Shown here: piece after piece, positions 57,884-64,000 of the stretch | Position numbering within the stretch: position 1 is the stretch's first letter | Layout: the number at the start of each line of letters is the position of its first letter | Assembly (NCBI GenBank): GCA_034509735.1 | Contig: JACGWO010000007.1 | Location: forward strand, 24,332,046-24,396,045 | Source of the DNA: Sesamum alatum | Lineage: Eukaryota; Streptophyta; Magnoliopsida; Lamiales; Pedaliaceae | Length of the DNA: 64,000 nt | Direction of reading: 5' to 3' | Position numbers and translations under genes: made by a program | Notes under the pieces: generated by a model | The model's input: the letters and a program-made list of their open reading frames with translations, nothing else | The model's database searches: none | Told to the model about the DNA's origin: nothing

Positions 57884-58330
57884 TTATCCCGTCTGTGAGG
57901 ATCCTTTCCAAAGGAAGTTTCTCATCAACTGCTCAATGCGCCAAATAATCCCTTTTGGAAAAATAAATGCCAAGGACCAGTAAGTGTTAAAGGCCATGAG
58001 GACTGATTTACTCAACTGAACACGTCCCGCGAATGTTAGCTGTACACCTTCCCAACTTTTAATCCGCTTCTCAATTTTCAACAACAGAGGCTGGCAATCT
58101 GATATTTTAAGACGCGAAGAGAGAAGTGGGAGACCAAGGTATCTAACCGGCAATAGGCCCTCCTGGAATCCCAATAGACCAATGACAGTTGGTTCCGACA
58201 ATGGCCGGATAGCTGTTACCATAGTCTTAACCCTCGGAATTCGGATCATTCCCCTTTGGTACTTCAAGGTACTTCCTTTATCCCGCAGGCTGGCATGTTC
58301 CGTTTTGATAATTATTTGTGCTTCCTTAGT
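57884..58330 (-). pseudogene. LINE ORF2 fragment, post-catalytic RT region
   Basis: Contains GFQEGLLPVRYLGLPLLSSR, then KIEKRIKSWEGVQLTFAGRVQ and the FLWKG motif, the well-known stretch that follows the RT fingers/palm in plant non-LTR elements. The first 40 or so codons (58330-58200) do not fit the family and include the deletion junction. A stop separates it from the zf-RVT part. Confidence 0.82.
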
Positions 58331-58985
58331 GCCATTCCCGCCTCCCATCGTTGAAGGACAATAGGTTGACCGTGGAAAAGCCACGGCCCTCCCTCAAGCA
58401 CCTCCTCCATCGCTTCATCGTATTGAATTGAAAGAAAAAGAAACCATTAGCCGTGGCCGTGACCTTATGCACCATCGGGCATGTCTTCTTAGCAAAGGCT
58501 TCCATGTCATGAAAATAAGGGCGACGACCCAAAAAATAGCCAACAATAGTATGCATCCAACGTTGAGAACCATCACGAATTAAATTCAACAAAGGTCGAA
58601 CAATAGTTTCACCATTTTGAATCAAAGGAGGAACATAATTGAGAGTTTTCCGAGTAGAATTATGAAACGCAGCAGTAATTTTATCAACAGATGATAACGT
58701 AGAATAACTTGATGTCAAGGGAACGTTACCAATGAATATGTCCGGTGGTTTAGCCACGTTTCCTTTGTCCGAAGGGGCTGAAGATGGTGGCCGTGTAAGG
58801 GGAGCAACCGGCGGTAAATTATGCAAGTTTCCGTCCACATGTGTATCCATGCTAAATAAGGAAGATTGCGGCTGATTATCCACACGTTTGGAAGGCTTAT
58901 CACCGTGCAAGGAAGGTGGCACGCCATGAATTGAAGGCCGCAACAATGCTGGATCTTGCAGGGTAGTTCTATCCATGCTAAACAT
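58326..58985 (-). pseudogene. LINE ORF1 with DUF4283-type domain, truncated
   Basis: The N-terminal half is Pro/Ser/Leu-rich and disordered. From about residue 85 it matches the plant LINE ORF1 DUF4283 domain (PPLIQNGETIVRPLLNL, VGYFLGRRPYF, then ANGFFFFQF). After FFFFQF the family sequence continues in another frame (EVLEGGPWLF and VLQRWEAGMALRKHK), showing a frameshift at a T/C-rich run near 58425. The zinc knuckle normally following DUF4283 is absent because of the internal deletion. ORF1 proteins bind LINE RNA. Confidence 0.8.
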
Positions 58986-59000
58986 GGAATATTGCGGCTA

Positions 59001-59705
59001 ACTCTATCACTCAATGATAAGCACTGAAAACACAAGGTGTTTCCTACGATTGTGTTGATTATTAGGCATGTATCCGGACGTACGATTGATTATGAAGGTT
59101 CTCCAAGCCTTCGATATGGCAAATATAAAAGTGCATTAGTGTCTAAACTTGTTTAAAGGAGTTTGTCGATGCGCAAAGGTGCAAAGCTGAGTCCATGGCT
59201 CGAAAGAGTATTCTAGATGTAGTCCTAGTGCATTTTACTTTGAATAAGATGGAGTCCTAGTCGTATAATCGAAGAGTGGCTTTAATATTGATTATTTGAG
59301 TCAATACGAATATATTTATAGCCAGAATGAATCATCTATCAGTCAATGATAAGGACTGAAAGCACAAGGTGTTTCCTACGATTGTGTTGAGAATTAGGCA
59401 TGTATCCAGATGTATGATTGATTATGAAGGTTCTCCAAGCCCTCGATATGGCAAAGATAAAAGTGCATTAGTGTCTAAATTTTTTTAAAGGAGTTTGTCG
59501 TTGCGCAAAGGTACAAAGATGAGTCCATGACTCAAAAGAGTGTTCTAGATGTAGTCCTAGTGCATTTTAATGTTGAATAACATGGAGTCCTAGTCATATA
59601 ATCGAAGAATGACTTTAATATTGATTATTAATATCAATACGAATATATTTATAGCAAAAAATGATTCATCTATCAGTCAATGATAAGGACTGAAAGCACA
59701 AGGTG
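59001..59705 (+). repeat. Satellite array
   Basis: Two monomers of near-consensus sequence, starting mid-unit after the LINE (CTATCACTCAATGATAAG) and interrupted by the Gypsy-B LTR after CACAAGGTG. Confidence 0.93.
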
Positions 59706-60529
59706 TGATGAGAACACCGAGGGCTTCCAACGAGCTAAAGAAATTCAAGATCAATTGCACCAAGACTTAACCATTGGAAGGGGGCCAATGACAAGAGGAA
59801 GGTTGAAGAGAATGCAAGAAGCAATTCAAGCCCAATCCAACTTAATATTTGCTAAGGGGATCAAGTCACAATTGGAGGCCCAACATGAGTGCTTAATTTC
59901 AATAATTCAAGCCCAAGGAAGCCCATAATAAGAGCCCAAATTCATCCAAGTGCAACCAAGTGGTCAAAGAAGACTTCTTAATCACATTCAAATTGCATTT
60001 ATCACATACAATGCACCAATTTTCGGATTCACATGGAAGACCATAACTTTTACTCGTTTTTGACCAAGAATGCATAGTTTTTAGTCATGTTTTGACTAAT
60101 TATTGAATGTACATCCACCAAGGAGTCACTTGGGGATATGTTTGGTCAATTTAGAAGTGTTTTAGGCCTATAAAAGGCATGTATCAGCATGCAAACGCGA
60201 ACAACCAAGAAGATATCCAAGTTTAAGAAATATTGAGAGAGTTCTCATATTTTGGAGAGTTTATATCCTATTTTCAGCTTTAGTGAAATCTTGCTTTGTC
60301 AATCTAGCATATTAGATTGGTGATTCAAATTCACAAAGCCCCCAATTCGTACTCGACCCAAGTGTGTCATGTGGATTGGTTTACTCGTGCTCGTGGTTGG
60401 TTGTTCTAAGTAGCAGGTCACGTTCATATAACGTTGGTTGGCTATTTGCATTCCTCAGGTCACGGACCTTTTTATCCATTGCAAGCCTACGTCGTGAAGA
60501 TCGGGCCACCCATGGTCAATACCATATCA
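59706..60529 (+). repeat. Gypsy-B 5' LTR (824 bp)
   Basis: TGATGAGAACACCGAGG to ATACCATATCA. TATA box TATAAAAGG at 60169-60177. The preceding pentamer AGGTG should recur after the 3' LTR outside the window. The open frame at 59680-59928 is LTR plus satellite, not a gene. Confidence 0.93.
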
Positions 60530-60531
60530 TG

Positions 60532-60544
60532 TGGTATCAGAGCC
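60532..60544 (+). other. Gypsy-B primer-binding site (initiator tRNA-Met)
   Basis: TGGTATCAGAGCC, two bases after the LTR end. Confidence 0.95.
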
Positions 60545-61211
60545 TTCGGTTGACACGGTAGGTGCCCAAGTTCCCTCTATCTTTTATCTTACACCACCAA
60601 GCTTCCGTAACCCATTGTTATCTTTAGTTTTATCTCTACAAAAGAGAACAAAAAAAAAGAAGAGAAAAGCTCAAAAAAAAAAAAAAAAAACAAACGAGCA
60701 GCAAAGAAAAAAAGACGAAAAATTCGTTCAAAAAAAAAGAAGGCCAAAAAAAAAAAAGTACAAAAGTGAAAAAAAGGGGCCATTTGAAAGGGAAAAAAAA
60801 CAAAAGAAAGAAAAATCAGATTGTGTTATTTTTTCCTAGCTATACTTTGCTACTATCCTTGTAAGCCAACCGATCTTGATTTCCCAAGTTGTACCTAGCT
60901 TCTTTAGACCATTCTCTTGCTACGGGTAAGTTTGAATCATCCATCTACACATACTTGGTTGAGGAACTAATTGGCATTTGGTTTGAGTCGCTAGATAAAA
61001 GCATCGAGTTTCATAAGTTTTAGCTTAGAGAGTGTTGAGTGTAGTGAGACTATCATTGAGAGTCAAGAGTTGTGAGCTTATTAAGTGAGGACTGAAACAC
61101 GAGTGGAAAAATAAAAGAATGAAACACGAGTGGGAAAAAAAAAAGAGTGAAACACGAGTGGAAAAATAAGAGTGTGACAAGGATTTGGTGAGGTTCCTAT
61201 AATTTTACTAA
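60545..61211 (+). other. Gypsy-B leader, A-rich, with a short tandem repeat
   Basis: Untranslated. 60645-60820 is a low-complexity A/G-rich tract with A runs up to about 18; its Lys-rich frames are not proteins. At about 61088-61168 there are three copies of a unit of about 27 nt built on GAAACACGAGTGG(A/G)AAAA. No functional ORF. Confidence 0.8.
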
Positions 61212-62512
61212 ATGGCAGAAAATCAAGCTAAAGGAGTTGCTGAAGCAAGTGATGACAACAACTCGGGAGAAACACTATGAGGCGGAGTCGATGCATTCCA
61301 TATGCAAGCTTTGGTGAGCCACCTTGAGAAGTTGCTTGACCGTAAGTTGGAAAGTCTTCATGAAAGATTGGATCAAGTTGCCGGTCCAAGAGCTACAAAT
61401 CAAAGACAAACTCCCAATCCACGGCCTCAACATCATGATGAGTATTTGGAGGATCCAAGTGGTGAAGATGAATATGAGGACATCCGGCCAAGGAGAGTGA
61501 ATAGACCAAGAGATAAATCGAGACGGCCTAGAGATGAAGATGGTGGCCTAGGAGGAGTTAAGGTCACAATTCCTTCATTTAAAGGAAAGAGTGATCCCGA
61601 AGCGTATTTGGAATGGGAGATGCCTGTTGAGCAAATCTTTTCATGCCACAACTACTCGGAGAGTAAAAAGGTCAAACTCGCAGCATTGAGTTTACCGATT
61701 ATGCTCTTGTTTGGTGGGATCAGATGCAAAAGAAAAGTGTTAGGAATGGTTAACGTCCTATCACAACATGGGAAGAGATGAGAGCAATCATGAGGAGGAG
61801 GTTTGTTCCATCCTATTATCGTCGTGAGCTTCACAACCAGCTCCAGCGTCTTACTCAGGGTTCTAAAAGTGTTGATGAGTACTACAAAGAGATGGAAATT
61901 GCCATGATTCGAACTAACATCATAGAGGACAATGAAGCAACTATGGCTCGTTTCTTGCATGGGCTCAATCGTGACATCGCTGATGTTGTGGAGATGCACC
62001 ACTATGTAGAACTTGAAGAGATGGTACACCAATCCATCAAGGTTGAACAACAACTCAAGCGGAGAGGACTTATGCGGAGGAGTTCTAACTCGTCAACATT
62101 CAATCCATGGAAGAACAACCCCAATAAAGACACCCCTTCCACATCGAAATTCAAGGAGGCCGATCCTAAACATGGTGACAAAGTTGCTGCCAAAAAGGTA
62201 CAACCCGAGCCTAATTCTTCAAGAAACCGTGATATAAAGTGTTTCAAGTGCCAAGGAAGAGGGCACATAGCATGTGAGTGTCCTAACCGACGTACAATGA
62301 TCTTCAACAATCATGGAGAGTTGGAAACCGAAGGAGAAAGCACTGAGAAAGAGGAATCATCACAAGAAGATGGTGATGGAGAGTATGCCGAAGAAGGAGA
62401 GTTGCTTGTTACTAGAAGAGCTCTTAGTGCCCATATGATGGAGGAAGACAATTGCCAAAGAGAAACTTGTTCCATACACGCTGCCATGTTCAAGGAAAGG
62501 TATGTAGCGTGA
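61212..62512 (+). pseudogene. Gypsy-B gag
   Basis: Starts at ATG 61212 (MAENQAKGVAEASDDNNSGE). A TGA at 61278-61280 replaces the Gln codon seen in Gypsy-A. The frame then continues through LEKLLDRKLESLHERLDQV to the Gag core (EWEMPVEQIFSCHNYSESKK), shifts near 61685 (a deletion relative to Gypsy-A), and resumes at 61778 with MRAIMRRRFVPSYYRRE and LHNQLQRLTQGSKSVDEYYK. The intact CCHC knuckle CFKCQGRGHIACEC follows near 62238. A further shift at about 62464 throws the frame out before the protease. Gag would form particles; this copy cannot make a complete one. Confidence 0.9.
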
Positions 62513-63408
62513 TTATTGATGGTGGTAGTTGTTGCAATGTGGCAAGTACTGCCTTAGTTCAAAAATTAAGTCTACCTACTATCAAGCATCACCGCCGATA
62601 CAATCTTTAATGGTTGAATGAGTGTGGTGAGTTGAAGGTGACCAAGCAAGTAAAGGTATTGTTTTCAATTGGAAGATACAAAGATGAGGTTATTTGTGAT
62701 ATTGTGCCAATGAAAGCATGCCACATATTGCTAGGGAGACCATAGCAGTTTGATAGGCATGTGACACATGATGGATTCCAAAATCGTTACTCTTTTGTGC
62801 TACGAGGGGAATCCATAACTCTCAATCCGATGACACCAAAGCAGATTTTGTAAGATCAGATTTTGAGAGAAAATAAAAGAGAGTGTGAGAAAAAGAAAGA
62901 GAAACAAAAAGAAGAGAGTGAAAATGAGAATGATAAAAAAATGAGGCATTCAAAAGATGGAGAAAAAGAAAGCAAAAGAGGAAAGAAAAAGGAGAGGGGA
63001 AAAGATGAAGAGAAAGAGAGTTTACTAGTTGCTAAGAAGAGTGAGATCAAGGAAGCTTTGTTTTATCAACAAAACCTTATAGTACTTGTGTATAAACAGG
63101 CTATGTTGAACTCTAACGACCTAACATCTTCTCTACCTAGTGTTGTTACATCTCTTTTGCAGGATTATGAAGATGTCTTTCCGGATGAGATACCACCAGG
63201 TTTACCACCAATTCGTGGGATCGAGCATCAAATTGACTTCATGCCTGGAGCATCCTTACCAAAGCGTCCAGCATACCGTACCAATCCCGAGGAGACTAAG
63301 GAGATTCAAAGGCAAATCCAAGAGTTGATGGCCAAAGGTTATGTAAGGGAGAGCCTTAGTCCTTGTGCAGTTCCGGTGTTGCTCGTGCCTAAGAAGGATG
63401 GCACATAG
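62465..63408 (+). pseudogene. Gypsy-B protease, linker and RT N-terminus
   Basis: One frame carries the retropepsin motif IIDGGSCCNVAS (catalytic D at 62518), a Lys/Glu-rich linker (about 62860-63020) and the RT start (FPDEIPPGLPPIRGIEHQ, then VPVLLVPKKDGT). It is interrupted by stops at 62608, 62743, 62851 and 63406. Where Gypsy-A keeps the codon, each is a C-to-T or G-to-A change (Gln CAA to TAA, Trp TGG to TAG), the signature of decay at methylated cytosines. Confidence 0.9.
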
Positions 63409-64000
63409 CGGATGTGTGTTGATTGCCGAGCCATTAACAACATAACGATAAGATATCGTCACCCTATTCCTAGGATAGATGATATGCTTGACGAGTTAAA
63501 TGGTTCAATTATCTTTTCTAAAATTGATTTGAAAAGTGGTTATCATCAAATTAGGATGAAAGAAGGAGATGAGTGGAAAACCGCTTTCAAAACAAAACAT
63601 GGGCTTTATGAGTGGTTAGTTATGCCTTTTGGACTTAGTAATGCACCTAGCACATTTATGAGATTGATGAATCATGTTTTGCATGCGTTTCTAGGAAAAT
63701 TTGTGGTAGTTTACTTTGATGACATTCTTGTTTATAGTAGGACTTTGGAAGAACATGTAACATATCTAAATCAAGTCCTAGAGGTTCTAAGAAAAGAAAA
63801 GTTATTTGGAAATCTGAAGAAGTGTGACTTTTGCACTAACAAAGTTGTTTTCCTTGGTTTTGTTGTGAGTAGTGAAGGAATCATAGTTGATGAAGAAAAG
63901 GTCAAAGCTATTCAAGATTGGGCAACCCCCACCACTATTGGAGAAGTGAGGAGCTTTCATGGACTTGCAAGCTTTTATAGCCGATTTGTGAAGGACTTTA
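63409..64000 (+). pseudogene. Gypsy-B reverse transcriptase core, open to the window end
   Basis: In the same frame as the upstream PR, open for 197 codons. [35 protein letters not shown] (first catalytic Asp), [15 protein letters not shown], the active site YFDD near 63712-63723, FLGFVV and the start of the RNase H connection ([16 protein letters not shown]) all appear in order. The palm is intact here, unlike Gypsy-A. The rest lies outside the window. Confidence 0.9.

Larger units (their letters stand above)
56723..59000 (-). mobile_element. L1-type LINE, internally deleted
   Basis: Minus strand. The 3' poly(A) is read as T9 at 56723-56731, and the 3' end has the plant L1 look (GGTAAAGGTAAGTTTCATT on plus). 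It carries an ORF1 part (58985-58326) and only the C-terminal part of ORF2 (about 58384-57211 plus decayed sequence to about 56880). The endonuclease and the RT catalytic core are missing, so an internal deletion of several kb has joined ORF1 to the RT tail. I see no target duplication: the satellite resumes at 59004 about 120 bp out of phase, suggesting a deletion at one end. Confidence 0.85.
59706..64000 (+). mobile_element. Gypsy-B: Ty3/gypsy element, plus strand, running off the window
   Basis: LTR (59706-60529), PBS (60532-60544), leader, gag (61212-62512) and pol (from about 62465 to the window end, inside RNase H connection). It is co-linear with Gypsy-A and highly similar, and continues beyond the window. 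Gag and PR contain frameshifts and at least five stops. RT is open to the window edge. Confidence 0.93.

Noticed and set aside
1926..64000. Gypsy-A and Gypsy-B as arms of one large inverted duplication
   Set aside because: The flanking satellite has the same orientation on both sides, and the two copies differ in lesions and insertion flanks, so they are independent insertions.

Overview
This window is plant nuclear heterochromatin, most likely pericentromeric or centromeric. I see no cellular protein-coding gene and no tRNA or rRNA gene. The evidence for a plant is a long tandem satellite (monomer about 330 bp, all arrays in the same orientation) invaded only by plant-type retroelements: Ty3/gypsy and Ty1/copia elements primed by initiator tRNA-Met, L1-type LINE pieces with a zf-RVT domain, and an integrated caulimovirid (plant pararetrovirus). 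The species cannot be named from the sequence.

Layout. 1-1925 is diverged satellite. 1926-16527 is a Ty3/gypsy element on the minus strand (Gypsy-A), 3'-truncated, with a 5' LTR at 15698-16527. A complete Ty1/copia element (4358-14424, minus strand, LTRs about 1.93-1.99 kb, 5-bp target duplication ACGAC) is nested in its gag gene. 16528-41996 is satellite. It contains a five-monomer higher-order repeat (HOR, period about 1.59 kb, 18898-22824) and a twelve-monomer HOR (period about 3.92 kb, four copies, 22825-38505) that contains the five-mer. 41997-49386 is a 7.39-kb endogenous pararetrovirus on the plus strand with movement protein, coat protein, protease, reverse transcriptase and RNase H, a further unrecognised ORF, then a CaMV-like promoter and poly(A) signal. 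It is flanked by a direct duplication of about 694 bp of satellite. 49387-59705 is satellite again, holding three 298-bp short monomers, a solo gypsy LTR (52799-53628, TSD GCTGA), a 146-bp 5'-truncated LINE (54907-55052) and an internally deleted LINE (56723-59000, minus). 59706-64000 is a second copy of the same gypsy family (Gypsy-B) on the plus strand, running off the window.

How the parts relate. The order of events can be read from nesting: satellite, then gypsy insertion, then copia into gypsy; and separately virus, LINEs and solo LTR into satellite. A tiny LINE tail became fixed inside the twelve-mer unit before that unit was amplified. All coding regions are relics with frameshifts or stops. 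The copia element is the youngest-looking (near-identical LTRs, intact TSD, one visible frame break). Several frame breaks and many differences between HOR copies are single-base changes, often in homopolymers, so some may be consensus errors rather than biology.

The most interesting signals are the pararetrovirus bracketed by a dimer-sized satellite duplication, the nested 5-mer to 12-mer HOR, and the CpG-rich block in the copia leader.
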